From Chlorobiota bacterium (GTDB lineage: Bacteria > Bacteroidota > Bacteroidia > Bacteroidales > F082), in NCBI GenBank assembly GCA_013151215.1, contig JAADIS010000110.1, positions 22,115 to 86,114 on the forward strand: 64,000 nucleotides of DNA, written 5' to 3'. Position numbers and translations under genes: made by a program. Of the stretch, positions 51,807 to 60,780 are shown in pieces; the first letter of the stretch is position 1, and every line of letters begins with the position of its first letter. Under the pieces are notes generated by a model. The model worked only from the letters and a program-made list of their open reading frames with translations, was not told where the DNA came from and did no database searches.

Positions 51807-53096
51807 ATGAATCGTCAAATATTAAGATTGGCAGTGCCTAATATAGTAACCAACATAACGGTTCCTTTGTTGGGTTTGGTTGATTTGGCACTAATGGGGC
51901 ATCTTGACGACCCGGTCTATATTGGAGCAATTGCCCTGGGCTCTATAATCTTTAATTTGCTATATACGGGATTCGGTTTCCTTAGAATGGGGACTACCGG
52001 CTTTACAGCCCAAATGTTCGGGGCCGGGGACGACCTGGGCTTGAGGCTAATGCTTTGGCGGTCAATATTGATTGCTGGAGGAATTGGTGTCCTGATGGTT
52101 ATGCTTCAAAAGCCAATGGAGATCCTTGCCTTTAGTTTTCTCAGCGGCAGCGATGATGTCCTGAAACTGGCCGAGGATTATTACCGGATACGGATATGGG
52201 CTGCACCGGCAACCTTGATCTTATATGCTTTTTATGGTTGGTTTCTGGGAATGCAGGATTCAAAGCCCCCCATGATTATAGCAATAAGCATAAACCTGAT
52301 CAATATAGCCCTGAATTTCGCTTTTGTTTACGGCTTGCAGATGACATCCAACGGTGTTGCCCTTGCGACATTAATAGCACAGTACTCCGGATTGGCAATT
52401 GCCTCTGCTTTCGTTGTTTTCAAATATGGGGATTATGCCAAGAGCATTCCGGTGAAGTTGATTTTGAAAGCATCGGAACTAAGACGCTTTTTTAGGGTCA
52501 ATACGGATATTTTCTTTCGCACAATAGCCCTCATGTTGACTTTTACTTTCTTTACTGCGGTTTCCGCAAAGATGGGAGACGATATATTGGCAGTTAACAG
52601 CTTGTTGATACAGTTCTTCTTCATTTTCTCTTATTTCGCCGACGGCTTTGCATTTGCCGGGGAAGCACTTGCAGGCAAGGCTTTCGGTGCGCGCAATAAA
52701 GAAATGCTCAATAAGACAGTGCGTTATCTTTTTGTTTGGGGCTGGATGTCGGCATTGTTGTTTTCACTGATTTATTATCTCGGCTCAAAGCAGTTGCTAA
52801 ATATATTAACTGATAACCAGGAAATTATAATAATGGCTCAGGACTATCATCTGTGGGTTGTTATTTTGCCCTTGACAACCTTTGCCGCCTTTGCATGGGA
52901 TGGCGTTTTTATAGGGCTTACCGCCTCAAGGCAGATGCTCGTGGTCATGCTTATCTCAACCTTCGGTTTCTTTTTGCCGGCTTACTATCTCTCGGCCGAC
53001 TATATTTATGATCATAGCCTATGGTTTGCCATGAATCTGTTTATGGCCATGAGAAGTGTTCTCATGTGGTTGTTTTCCAGAAATATACTTCGATAG
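51807..53096 (+). CDS. MATE-family efflux transporter
   Basis: A 429-residue inner-membrane transporter with 12 predicted helices in two similar halves. It begins ILRLAVPNIVTNITVPLLGLVDLALMGHL, a typical DinF/NorM-like start, with FLRMGTTGFTAQMFGAGDD near 52-70 and FADGFAFAGEALAGKAFGARN near 272-292. It uses a Na+ or H+ gradient to export organic cations or drugs. Substrate unknown. Monocistronic. Confidence 0.92.
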   Translation: MNRQILRLAVPNIVTNITVPLLGLVDLALMGHLDDPVYIGAIALGSIIFNLLYTGFGFLRMGTTGFTAQMFGAGDDLGLRLMLWRSILIAGGIGVLMVMLQKPMEILAFSFLSGSDDVLKLAEDYYRIRIWAAPATLILYAFYGWFLGMQDSKPPMIIAISINLINIALNFAFVYGLQMTSNGVALATLIAQYSGLAIASAFVVFKYGDYAKSIPVKLILKASELRRFFRVNTDIFFRTIALMLTFTFFTAVSAKMGDDILAVNSLLIQFFFIFSYFADGFAFAGEALAGKAFGARNKEMLNKTVRYLFVWGWMSALLFSLIYYLGSKQLLNILTDNQEIIIMAQDYHLWVVILPLTTFAAFAWDGVFIGLTASRQMLVVMLISTFGFFLPAYYLSADYIYDHSLWFAMNLFMAMRSVLMWLFSRNILR

Positions 53097-53137
53097 CCTC
53101 CTTGCCCCCCCGTTGCGGACAATGATTTAAAATAATA

Positions 53138-53180
53138 TAGTACTTTGTATTGCATAGTACTATAATTTGTATTATATTTG
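53138..53180 (+). promoter_or_regulatory. PadR promoter with repeated AGTACT palindromes
   Basis: TAGTACT occurs at 53138-53144 and 53155-53161, 17 bp apart, each containing the palindrome AGTACT. A TATATTTG -7 box follows at 53173-53180, 22 bases before the ATG. The layout fits an operator for the PadR repressor on its own promoter. Confidence 0.5.
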
Positions 53181-53201
53181 CGGCTCATTTAATCAAATAA
53201 C

Positions 53202-53531
53202 ATGAAAATAGAAAAAACCAATGCGCAAATGCGAAAAGGTGTCATTGAGCTCTGCGTTCTTTCTGTTATTTCCGATAATGAAGTTTATACTTCAGATATA
53301 ATCGATGCCATGAGAGATGCAGAGCTGATAGTTGTTGAAGGAACGGTTTATCCGCTTTTGACCCGACTTAAGAACGAAGGGGTCTTGAAATACAAATGGG
53401 AGGAATCCAGTTCCGGGCCGCCTCGAAAATATTATTCCCTAACGCAAGACGGGATCGATATTCTTGAAAGATTAAAACAGGGCTGGGATGAATTATCAAA
53501 GTCGGTCAATAAACTTTTAAATAAAAATTAA
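53202..53531 (+). CDS. PadR-family transcriptional regulator
   Basis: A 109-residue winged-helix repressor, a length typical of short PadR-s2 proteins. Motifs: MRKGVIELCVLSVIS near 11-25, VYTSDIIDAMRD near 28-39, VVEGTVYPLLTRLKNEGVLKYKWEESSSGPPRKYYSLTQDGIDIL spanning ~46-90. It probably represses itself and the PspC-domain gene starting one base after its stop. Confidence 0.94.
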   Translation: MKIEKTNAQMRKGVIELCVLSVISDNEVYTSDIIDAMRDAELIVVEGTVYPLLTRLKNEGVLKYKWEESSSGPPRKYYSLTQDGIDILERLKQGWDELSKSVNKLLNKN

Positions 53532-53532
53532 G

Positions 53533-54162
53533 ATGAAAAAAACTATCAATATAAATATAAACGGTATAAGTTTTATACTTGACGAAGATGCCTATAAATT
53601 GTTGAACGACTATTTAAGGTCTATAAAAGGGCATTTTAAGAACCGTAGCGGGAGTGATGAGATAATTAGTGATATTGAGGCTCGTATAGCGGAATTGTTC
53701 CAGCAAATGCTGAGCGAGACGAAGCAAGTCCTAAATATCGAAGACATTCGAAAAGTACAGGACCGCCTGGGGCAGACTTCTGATTTTGATTCCGAAAGCG
53801 AAGAGGAGACTGTTTACGAAGCCAGGCCTCCCGGCTCGCGGAAACGATTGTTCCGCGATATAAACGATAGGATGATAGGAGGGGTATGCTCCGGTTTGGG
53901 CGCATATCTCAATATTGACACTTCATGGGTGCGGCTGGCATTTGTAATAGCGTTGATCTCAGGTGTTAGCCCCTTAGCATACATTATTTTATGGATAGTT
54001 ATGCCGGTTGCATTAACTGAAGCTGAGCGAAGGGAGATGCACGGTGGGGCCGTAAATATCTCTAATATCGAGAAAACGATACGCGAGGAGTTGAACGAGA
54101 TTCGCAACAAGGTCGATGACCTGGCAGGCCAGGCCAGGGATAAGTTTAAGAGGAAAAAATAA
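53533..54162 (+). CDS. PspC-domain membrane protein
   Basis: A 209-residue protein. The N-terminal ~95 residues are soluble and helical, starting TINININGISFILDEDAY. The PspC domain follows (~98-160): RLFRDINDRMIGGVCSGLGAYLNIDTSWVRLAF and a membrane helix YIILWIVMPVAL. A basic, helical tail ends RDKFKRKK. PspC proteins respond to envelope stress in enterobacteria. PadR-PspC pairs are common in Bacteroidota. The gene follows PadR by one base. Confidence 0.9.
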   Translation: MKKTINININGISFILDEDAYKLLNDYLRSIKGHFKNRSGSDEIISDIEARIAELFQQMLSETKQVLNIEDIRKVQDRLGQTSDFDSESEEETVYEARPPGSRKRLFRDINDRMIGGVCSGLGAYLNIDTSWVRLAFVIALISGVSPLAYIILWIVMPVALTEAERREMHGGAVNISNIEKTIREELNEIRNKVDDLAGQARDKFKRKK

Positions 54163-54335
54163 TCCTGATTTTTAGTTATTTACGACTAAGTATACTCTTG
54201 GCAATATATTATTGCAAGATTTGTGCTGTCTGAATACATTATTTGAACATGATGTTTTAAATCCAATACTTTTGGCTGAAACGCTATCTTACGATGCCGT
54301 ATTCACTTTATTTTTTGTTTGTGGTTGGTTTTTTG

Positions 54336-55238
54336 TTAAATCAAATTGCTTAATGCGCTTCGAAGGTCGGTGAACCTAAATTCAAATCCTGTTTTTAAGA
54401 TTTTTTCAGCCGAAACCCTGCTTCCTTTTAATAGTAAATCCGACATTTCCCCAAAAGCAAGTTTCATTACAATAGGAGGGACCTTGGGAAGCCAGTAAGG
54501 TTTATTCAAAATAGATGCAAGTATTTTAGTAAAATCTTCATTTGTTTTATGATCTGGTGATACCGCGTTGTAAGCACCTTCCATTTGCTTGTCCTCTATT
54601 GCTTTTACATATATTTCACAAAGGTCATCAATATGTATCCAAGGCATAAATTGCCTTCCTGTTCCTATTGCTGAACCCAAACCCAATTTTACGGGCCTTA
54701 TTATTTTTGATAATGCGCCTCCTTTCCCGCTTAATACAACTCCTGTTCTTATTTTAACATTTCTAATTCCATTTTCTCCAAATTTATCACTTATTTTTTC
54801 CCATTCATTACAAACGTTTCCTAAAAAGTCATTTGCCGGCATGTTTGTTTCCATAAAAATTTTATCGGTTGTTATTGTTCCATAATATCCAGTTGCTGAT
54901 GCTGATATGAATGCTTTTAATTTGATATTATGTTCATTGACCTTGTCAAAAATAAGCTGCCCTGTTTTCAATCGACTATCTAGAATAAGTTGTTTTCTGC
55001 TATTTGTCCATCTTCTTTCCCCAATATTCGCACCAGCAAGATGAATAATATAATCTATATTATTAAGGGCTTCAATATCAATTGTTTGCTTTTGGTAATT
55101 CCAAACAAATGTTTTTATTGAAGGTGTTTCATGAATTGCCCTACTTAAAAACGAAACTGAATACCCCCTTTTCAGTAATTTATTACTTAGATATGTTCCA
55201 ACAAGTCCGGTTCCTCCTGTTATCAATACTGTTTCCAT
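54336..55238 (-). CDS. TIGR01777-family NAD(P)-dependent epimerase
   Basis: A 300-residue short-chain dehydrogenase/reductase of extended type. The Rossmann motif TGGTGLVGTYLSNKLLKRGY is near 6-26, HLAGANIGERRW near 66-77, SASATGYYG near 110-118, and the C-terminal DUF1731-like region includes PYWLPKVPPIVMKLAFGEMSDLLLKGSRVSAEKI. Function beyond cofactor binding is unknown. By eye it is more AT-rich than its neighbours. Monocistronic. Confidence 0.9.
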   Translation of the reverse strand: METVLITGGTGLVGTYLSNKLLKRGYSVSFLSRAIHETPSIKTFVWNYQKQTIDIEALNNIDYIIHLAGANIGERRWTNSRKQLILDSRLKTGQLIFDKVNEHNIKLKAFISASATGYYGTITTDKIFMETNMPANDFLGNVCNEWEKISDKFGENGIRNVKIRTGVVLSGKGGALSKIIRPVKLGLGSAIGTGRQFMPWIHIDDLCEIYVKAIEDKQMEGAYNAVSPDHKTNEDFTKILASILNKPYWLPKVPPIVMKLAFGEMSDLLLKGSRVSAEKILKTGFEFRFTDLRSALSNLI

Positions 55239-55281
55239 ATTTTAAGAGTTTTCATTTTCAACTGTGCCGTAAAAAAACATT

Positions 55282-55764
55282 TTAGTTTGGAAGCATCATG
55301 TTTTCCATTATTAATTCATAATCGTAACGCAAATCCTTGTGCAATGATTTAATACTTTTGTTGATGCTGTTGATCTGGCGTTCCAGAAGGTTGGCAAGGG
55401 CTGTGTTGTCTTTTATCGAGGGCTTGAAATTCAGTAGTCTGCTGCAAAAATAGATTAACAGTTCCACTTCAGTCTCCTTGTTTTGCGAATAACGGATACG
55501 TGTTTTTATATACTTCAGTATTTTGCGGACGCTCTTCTTGATAAAATAAAATGACGAGATGTTTATTTCTGCGAACATCTTGTCGATTTCGGTTTTTACG
55601 CCCTCCACATAATTGCCTTCATCAGATGACTCGAACAAAATATAAGTCAAAAGTTCCTTGTTTTCCTTTTTAAAGCGCGACAGGCGAAGGCACAGCTCTT
55701 TCAGCGCGAGTGGCGATAGCTCATCAAGTCCCGTCTTTATTTCTTTTATTGTGGCAGTCTTCAT
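55282..55764 (-). CDS. Hypothetical cytoplasmic helical protein
   Basis: A 160-residue protein, mostly charged amphipathic helices, without signal peptide or membrane segments. Notable stretches are LSPLALKELCLRLSRFKKENKELLTYILF near 16-44 and IKKSVRKILKYIKTRIRYSQNKETEVELLIYFC near 74-106. I recognise no family. It is divergent from ftcD and convergent with nothing; its upstream region has no clear promoter box. Confidence 0.65.
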   Translation of the reverse strand: MKTATIKEIKTGLDELSPLALKELCLRLSRFKKENKELLTYILFESSDEGNYVEGVKTEIDKMFAEINISSFYFIKKSVRKILKYIKTRIRYSQNKETEVELLIYFCSRLLNFKPSIKDNTALANLLERQINSINKSIKSLHKDLRYDYELIMENMMLPN

Positions 55765-55913
55765 CTATTTTTTGTGGTTTAATTATCCTTTGCTATTTGC
55801 CGAACTACTAAACTTATTCGTAATGCTTTGCAAAGATAAAAGTCTTGGTTCCCGTTTTGCTTTTAGCGAACAATTTTTCTTTTTCCCCGCATCGCATAAC
55901 CATCATTTTTTTC

Positions 55914-55921
55914 TAAATTTG
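55914..55921 (+). promoter_or_regulatory. -7 box (TAAATTTG) for ftcD
   Basis: TAAATTTG matches TAnnTTTG and lies 30 bases before the ATG at 55952. Confidence 0.5.
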
Positions 55922-55951
55922 CCGCTCGTTTAAAGGTGAAAATTTAGATTT

Positions 55952-57649
55952 ATGAAACAACTTATCGAATGTGTCCCAAACTTCAGCGAAGGTCGTGATA
56001 TGTCTGTTATTAAGCAGATTACCGACGAAATGGAAAATGTTGAAGGTATAAAGCTTCTGGATGTGGATCCCGGTGCAGCAACCAACCGCACCGTAGTAAC
56101 CATAGTTGGAACTCCTGATGAGGTTATAGAAGCTGCGTTTCAGGGTGTAAAAAAGGCTGCGCAGCTTATTGATATGCGCCATCATAAAGGTGAGCACCCG
56201 CGTTTTGGCGCCACCGACGTTTGCCCGCTGATACCGGTTGCCAATATAAGCATGAAAGAAACCGTTGAATATGCCCGCAAGCTTGCAAAGAGAATAGGTG
56301 AGGAGGCAGGAATTCCGGTTTTCTGCTACGAGAATGCCGCTTATGTCGAGGAGAGGCGCAACCTTGCCACCTGCCGTTCAGGAGAGTATGAAGCCCTTCC
56401 CGAAAGGATAACTACAGAAAGGTGGAAACCTGACTTTGGGCCATCGGAATTTACGGAAAATGTTGCAGGCAGCGGAGTTACCGCTGTTGGTGCCCGCGAT
56501 TTCCTTGTGGCATTCAACGTTAACCTGAATACTACTTCCACGAGAAGGGCCAATGCAATAGCCTTCGACGTCCGCGAGCGCGGAAGGACAAAAAGGGAGG
56601 GGAACCCTATTACAGGTAAAATCGTCAAGGATGAGAATGGCAAAGCGGTCATGATTCCCGGCTCGTTGAAAGCCGTTAAGGGAATAGGCTGGTTTATAGA
56701 GGAATATGGTGTTGCCCAAATTTCAATGAACCTTACCAATATTAGTATTACACCTGTTCATGTTGCATTCGACGAGGTTTGCAAAAAAGCCGACGCCAGG
56801 GGTATCAGGGTTACCGGTTCCGAGCTTGTGGGTTTAATTCCGCTTCAGGCTATGCTGGATGCCGGGAAATATTTCCTTCGCAAGCAACAGCGCTCATTAG
56901 GCGTTGATAATGATGAGCTTATAAAGATCGCCATCAAGTCGATGGGATTGGACGAGCTGAAGCCTTTCGACCCTAAGGAAAAGATAATTGAGTATTTGCT
57001 GGACGAGAATACCAATAAGCTGGTTGATATGACCGTTAACGGTTTTGCCAACGAAACGTCTTCGGAATCCCCTGCCCCCGGAGGTGGTTCCATTTCTGCT
57101 TATGTAGGCGCCCTAGGTGCTTCTTTGGCGACAATGGTGGCTAACCTGTCGTCGCACAAACGAGGCTGGGACGAGCGCTGGGAGGAGTTCTCCGACTGGG
57201 CAGAAATAGGTCAGGAATTCAAGGATAAGCTTTTGCGGCTAGTTGACGAGGACACCAATGCCTTCAATAAGATCATGGATGCTTTCGGTCTGCCGAAAAA
57301 ATCGGACGAAGAAAAGAAAATTCGTAAGCAGGCCATTGAGGACGCATCTAAATATGCGATGGAGATACCTTTTAAGGTAATGGAAACCGCCTATCAATCA
57401 ATACAGGTAATCCGGGCCATGGCGGAGTATGGGAACCCTAATTCCGTTTCCGATGCCGGTGTGGGGGTTTTATGCGCATTGACCGCCGTTGAAGGTGCTT
57501 ACCTGAACGTGAAGATAAACGCTATGGGCATTTCGGACAAGAAGTTCACATCCGATCTGCTGGCTAAAAGTGCCGAAGTTGCCGAGAAGGCTAAAGCTTG
57601 CCGCGACATAGTGATGGAGGTCGTTGAACAAAAAATCAGCGAATTATAA
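55952..57649 (+). CDS. ftcD: Glutamate formimidoyltransferase / formimidotetrahydrofolate cyclodeaminase
   Basis: A 565-residue bifunctional enzyme of histidine degradation. It moves the formimino group from formiminoglutamate to tetrahydrofolate and then releases ammonia. The formiminotransferase N domain starts QLIECVPNFSEGRD and has a conserved HHKGEHPRFGATDVCPLIPV near 71-90. The C subdomain follows to ~335. The cyclodeaminase domain (~350-565) has SESPAPGGGSISAYVGALGASLATMV near 370-395. The fusion is shared with animals and many Bacteroidota. No other hut gene is adjacent. Confidence 0.95.
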   Translation: MKQLIECVPNFSEGRDMSVIKQITDEMENVEGIKLLDVDPGAATNRTVVTIVGTPDEVIEAAFQGVKKAAQLIDMRHHKGEHPRFGATDVCPLIPVANISMKETVEYARKLAKRIGEEAGIPVFCYENAAYVEERRNLATCRSGEYEALPERITTERWKPDFGPSEFTENVAGSGVTAVGARDFLVAFNVNLNTTSTRRANAIAFDVRERGRTKREGNPITGKIVKDENGKAVMIPGSLKAVKGIGWFIEEYGVAQISMNLTNISITPVHVAFDEVCKKADARGIRVTGSELVGLIPLQAMLDAGKYFLRKQQRSLGVDNDELIKIAIKSMGLDELKPFDPKEKIIEYLLDENTNKLVDMTVNGFANETSSESPAPGGGSISAYVGALGASLATMVANLSSHKRGWDERWEEFSDWAEIGQEFKDKLLRLVDEDTNAFNKIMDAFGLPKKSDEEKKIRKQAIEDASKYAMEIPFKVMETAYQSIQVIRAMAEYGNPNSVSDAGVGVLCALTAVEGAYLNVKINAMGISDKKFTSDLLAKSAEVAEKAKACRDIVMEVVEQKISEL

Positions 57650-57729
57650 GCTGGCTTTTGTTTAGCTGTCAGATTGGTGGCGAGCTTGGGAATTAGATTT
57701 TGCTTGTATTCGTTTCATAAAACAATAAA

Positions 57730-58362
57730 ATGGATAATTTAACTATTGTACTTCTGTACTTCACTTCCTTTTTCACCTTGATGAATCCGATGGGGATAAT
57801 GCCCGTATTCCTTACAATGACCTCCGAATTGTCGAAGAGGGAGAGGAGGAAGACCGCTGTTAAAGCTGTTGTTACTGCCACATCAGTGTTGATGCTGTTT
57901 GCCTTCGCAGGGCAATATCTGTTCAATTTCTTCGGTATTTCGGTGGCAGGGCTAAAGGTTGTCGGAGGGTTTTTGTTCTTTATAATGGGCTACGACATGC
58001 TTAACGCGCGCTTGAGCCCCATAAAAATAAAGGAAGAAGATGTTGACTCCTATGTTGACGATATTTCTATAACCCCTTTGGGGATACCAATGATAGCAGG
58101 GCCGGGAGCCATTACAAATGCGATAGTGCTGATGGGTGAAAGCACTGATTATTCCTCTAAGATGATAGTTGTTGTTTCAATACTTTTGGTTTCCGTGGTC
58201 TTATTGAGCGTACTTGTTGGGGCTGTGGGAATTACGAGGTTTTTAGGCAATACTGGCAATAAAATAATGATGAAATTAATGGGACTGATAGTTATGGTTA
58301 TTGCCGTAGAGTTTTTCTTTTCCGGGATAACGCCTTATATTCAGGCAATTATAGCTAATTAA
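57730..58362 (+). CDS. MarC-family integral membrane protein
   Basis: This 210-residue protein has six membrane helices and the family motifs [20 protein letters not shown] near 12-31 and [21 protein letters not shown] near 115-135. Once linked to multiple antibiotic resistance, the family is now regarded as of unknown function. It occupies the position upstream of rpmG where rpmB is often found in this phylum. Confidence 0.92.
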   Translation: MDNLTIVLLYFTSFFTLMNPMGIMPVFLTMTSELSKRERRKTAVKAVVTATSVLMLFAFAGQYLFNFFGISVAGLKVVGGFLFFIMGYDMLNARLSPIKIKEEDVDSYVDDISITPLGIPMIAGPGAITNAIVLMGESTDYSSKMIVVVSILLVSVVLLSVLVGAVGITRFLGNTGNKIMMKLMGLIVMVIAVEFFFSGITPYIQAIIAN

Positions 58363-58402
58363 ATTTATTTGGAAATAATTTGGTTTTTAATGCAAATCTT
58401 GA

Positions 58403-58410
58403 TATTTTTG
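58403..58410 (+). promoter_or_regulatory. -7 box (TATTTTTG) for the rpmG-DUF4295 unit
   Basis: TATTTTTG matches TAnnTTTG and lies 26 bases before the rpmG ATG at 58437. Confidence 0.45.
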
Positions 58411-58436
58411 CCGACCGAATTTTAAAGGATATAAAA

Positions 58437-58625
58437 ATGGCCAAAAAGACAAAAGACGCCAGGATACAAGTAATATTGGAATGTACTGAGCATAAAGAGA
58501 GCGGTATGCCTGGAACATCAAGGTATATAACTACCAAGAATAAAAAAAACACACCGGGAAGAATTGAACTGAAAAAGTACAATCCTATCCTGAAAAAAAT
58601 GACGTTACACAGAGAAATTAAATAA
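58437..58625 (+). CDS. rpmG: Large ribosomal subunit protein bL33
   Basis: A 62-residue protein ([20 protein letters not shown]), the usual length in Bacteroidota. Motif [25 protein letters not shown] is diagnostic of bL33. Only one Cys is present, so this is the C-minus (zinc-free) type. The start is the ATG at 58437; an in-frame TTG/GTG region upstream overlaps the promoter box and is rejected. It is followed eight bases later by the DUF4295 gene. Confidence 0.95.
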   Translation: MAKKTKDARIQVILECTEHKESGMPGTSRYITTKNKKNTPGRIELKKYNPILKKMTLHREIK

Positions 58626-58633
58626 TTTGAATC

Positions 58634-58786
58634 ATGGCTAAGAAAGTTGTTGCATCACTACAATCATCAGGTAAAGATTTTGCTAAGGTCATCAGGATGG
58701 CCAAATCACCTAAATCGGGTGCCTATACCTTTAAAGAAGAAATTGTTCCTACTGACCAGGTTAAAGATTTTTTTGCGAAGAAGTAA
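58634..58786 (+). CDS. DUF4295 protein (Bacteroidota ribosomal protein bL38 family)
   Basis: A 50-codon gene read directly from the sequence: MAKKVVASLQSSGKDFAKVI, then RMAKSPKSGAYTFKEEIVP and TDQVKDFFAKK. It matches DUF4295, a basic protein conserved in Bacteroidota between rpmG and ftsY. From memory, the Flavobacterium johnsoniae ribosome structure assigned this family as the ribosomal protein bL38; this should be verified. The gene is eight bases after rpmG, preceded by a short AT-rich gap, and is shorter than a typical ORF cutoff. Confidence 0.88.
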   Translation: MAKKVVASLQSSGKDFAKVIRMAKSPKSGAYTFKEEIVPTDQVKDFFAKK

Positions 58787-58810
58787 ATCATTTTTTTATG
58801 GTCAAGAAAG

Positions 58811-58843
58811 AGCTTTTTCCTTTTTTAAGGGGAAAGCTTTTTT
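58811..58843 (+). terminator. Terminator or attenuator hairpin before ftsY
   Basis: AGCTTTTTCC (58811-58820) pairs fully with GGGGAAAGCT (58829-58838), with two G-T pairs and an eight-base loop. Six Ts follow (58838-58843). It lies between DUF4295 and ftsY on the same strand and could uncouple the ribosomal protein genes from ftsY. Confidence 0.65.
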
Positions 58844-58863
58844 AGTTTAAACGTACAATAATT

Positions 58864-59817
58864 ATGGGACTGTTTTCGGTATTTTCCAAGAAGAAGCAAA
58901 AAGAGGATCTAGAAAAAGGAATCGATAAGACAAAGCAGAGCGTATTTGCCAAATTGTCGAAAGCCGTAGCGGGTAAGTCCAAGGTTGACGACGAGGTTCT
59001 CGACAATCTTGAGGAAGCATTGGTTACCTCCGATGTGGGGGTTCATACAACGCTTAAGATCATAGACCGCATAGAGGCTCGTGTTGCCAAGGATAAATAC
59101 TTGGGGATACAAGAGCTGAACACCATGCTCAAAGAGGAGATAGTTGACCTCCTGGAAGAAAACAATAGTGGCGACGGTGCCGATTTCGATATTCCCGAAA
59201 ACAAAAAACCTTATGTGATAATGGTTGTTGGCGTCAATGGCGTTGGGAAAACGACCACTATCGGCAAACTTGCCTATAATTTCAAAAACGTCGGCAAATC
59301 GGTTGTGCTGGGCGCGGCCGATACTTTTCGTGCTGCCGCCGTCGATCAGCTGACGATATGGGCCGAGAGGGTAGGTGTCCCCATAGTCTCACAAGGTATG
59401 AACGCCGATCCCGCATCAGTGGCTTACGATACCCTTCGCTCAGCGATAGCAAAAAACACCGATGTCGTAATTATTGACACGGCAGGCCGCTTGCACAACA
59501 AAATAAACCTGATGAACGAACTGTCGAAGATCAGCAGGGTTATGCAAAAGCTAATCCCCGACGCGCCACACGAGATACTTCTTGTTTTGGATGCCTCGAC
59601 AGGGCAAAATGCCATAGAACAAGCAAAACAATTCATAGCAGCGACCGAGGTTAACGCGCTGGCCCTCACAAAACTGGACGGTACTGCCAAAGGTGGCGTT
59701 GTGATTGGTGTGAGCGACCAGTTTAAGATACCTGTGAAGTACATAGGCGTAGGCGAAAAGATGGAACATCTTCAAATTTTCGACCGCAAGGAATTTGTGA
59801 ACAGCCTTTTCGATTAA
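58864..59817 (+). CDS. ftsY: Signal recognition particle receptor FtsY
   Basis: A 317-residue GTPase that docks SRP-ribosome complexes at the inner membrane. A short basic N terminus replaces the long acidic domain of E. coli FtsY. The N domain helices come first, then the G domain with P-loop GVNGVGKTT at 123-131, ADTFRAAAVDQL near 152-163, DTAGR at 205-209 and TKLDG at 269-273. Length is normal for Bacteroidota. It follows a hairpin terminator after DUF4295. Confidence 0.97.
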   Translation: MGLFSVFSKKKQKEDLEKGIDKTKQSVFAKLSKAVAGKSKVDDEVLDNLEEALVTSDVGVHTTLKIIDRIEARVAKDKYLGIQELNTMLKEEIVDLLEENNSGDGADFDIPENKKPYVIMVVGVNGVGKTTTIGKLAYNFKNVGKSVVLGAADTFRAAAVDQLTIWAERVGVPIVSQGMNADPASVAYDTLRSAIAKNTDVVIIDTAGRLHNKINLMNELSKISRVMQKLIPDAPHEILLVLDASTGQNAIEQAKQFIAATEVNALALTKLDGTAKGGVVIGVSDQFKIPVKYIGVGEKMEHLQIFDRKEFVNSLFD

Positions 59818-59928
59818 TTTCTTTCGCAAGGTATTCTGCTTAAAAGTTTTTCTTTAAGAATTTAATTTCCCTTGCTCCCCGGGCCTCATCGGATATTTTC
59901 TTATATTCGTTCAAAATAAAACGATTAG

Positions 59929-60780
59929 ATGTCCCAGAATCAAGATATAGCCGATTATTACGACCAAACGCTACATCATTACAAAAGATGGTGGAAACTT
60001 GATGAGAACCTGGCTGTTCACTATGGTATCTGGGACGAGACAAGCCGTAACTTTCCCGAGGCACTAGCCAACACAAATAAGATAATGGCAAATATTGCCG
60101 GAATCGGTAAAAACTGGAATATACTCGACGCAGGTTGCGGCGTTGGCGGTTCCGGTATTTTTTTGGTCAAAAACTATAATGTAAGAGTTAGCGGGATAAC
60201 GCTCAGCGAAAAACAACTGAGCTTTGCCGAGGCCAATTCGGAAAAACTCAAATTGAGCCATCTGCTGGATTTCCGCTTGGAAGATTTTACCCGATCTTCC
60301 TTTAAAAGCAATAGCTTTGATTTGATTTGGTGTATCGAGAGCATTAGTTCGGCAGCCGACAAGAGTGCTTTTGCCAGGGAGGCAGAGCGTTTGCTAAAAC
60401 CGGGGGGGAAACTTATCATAGCAGATTATTTTGATGTCTCCAATGGCGCCGATAAAAAAAATTATCTTGAAAAATGGCGGAAACTTTGGAGCATGGCGCC
60501 CATAGAGAGCCTGAAAGTGTATGAGCCTAAATTCAAGGAAAACGGCTTCGAACTTGTTGAAGACAACGATTATACCTATGGCGTCCGCAAGACTGCCCGG
60601 CGAATGTACCTGTCATTTGTTTTAGGGGCTGTCCCCGCAATAATTTATAATCTTGTATTTAAAAATACCGGACGTTTCGGAAGGAATAACTATAAGTCAG
60701 GTTATTACCAGTATAAAGCCTTGAAAAAGAAATTATGGCAATACCGGATACTACTATTCATCAAAAATGCTAGGAGATGA
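59929..60780 (+). CDS. SAM-dependent methyltransferase paired with an isoprenoid synthase-like gene
   Basis: A 283-residue class I methyltransferase. Motif I NILDAGCGVGGSG is at 64-76, ISGITLSEKQLSFA near 91-104 is like the sterol/tocopherol/isoprenoid C-methyltransferase group, and motif III is RLLKPGGKLIIADYF near 152-166. An aromatic-rich N terminus (HHYKRWWKLDENLAVHYGIW) resembles geranyl-diphosphate and sterol methyltransferases, where a similar YD..NxxxHxGIW patch contacts the substrate. The C-terminal tail is basic and may touch the membrane. It overlaps the isoprenoid-synthase-like gene by four bases, so the two are translationally coupled. Confidence 0.85.
   Translation: MSQNQDIADYYDQTLHHYKRWWKLDENLAVHYGIWDETSRNFPEALANTNKIMANIAGIGKNWNILDAGCGVGGSGIFLVKNYNVRVSGITLSEKQLSFAEANSEKLKLSHLLDFRLEDFTRSSFKSNSFDLIWCIESISSAADKSAFAREAERLLKPGGKLIIADYFDVSNGADKKNYLEKWRKLWSMAPIESLKVYEPKFKENGFELVEDNDYTYGVRKTARRMYLSFVLGAVPAIIYNLVFKNTGRFGRNNYKSGYYQYKALKKKLWQYRILLFIKNARR

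Noticed and set aside
55658..55933. Plus-strand frame upstream of ftcD
   Set aside because: It is antisense to the hypothetical gene at 55282-55764 and runs through the ftcD promoter box; its composition is Phe/Ser-rich without a family pattern.
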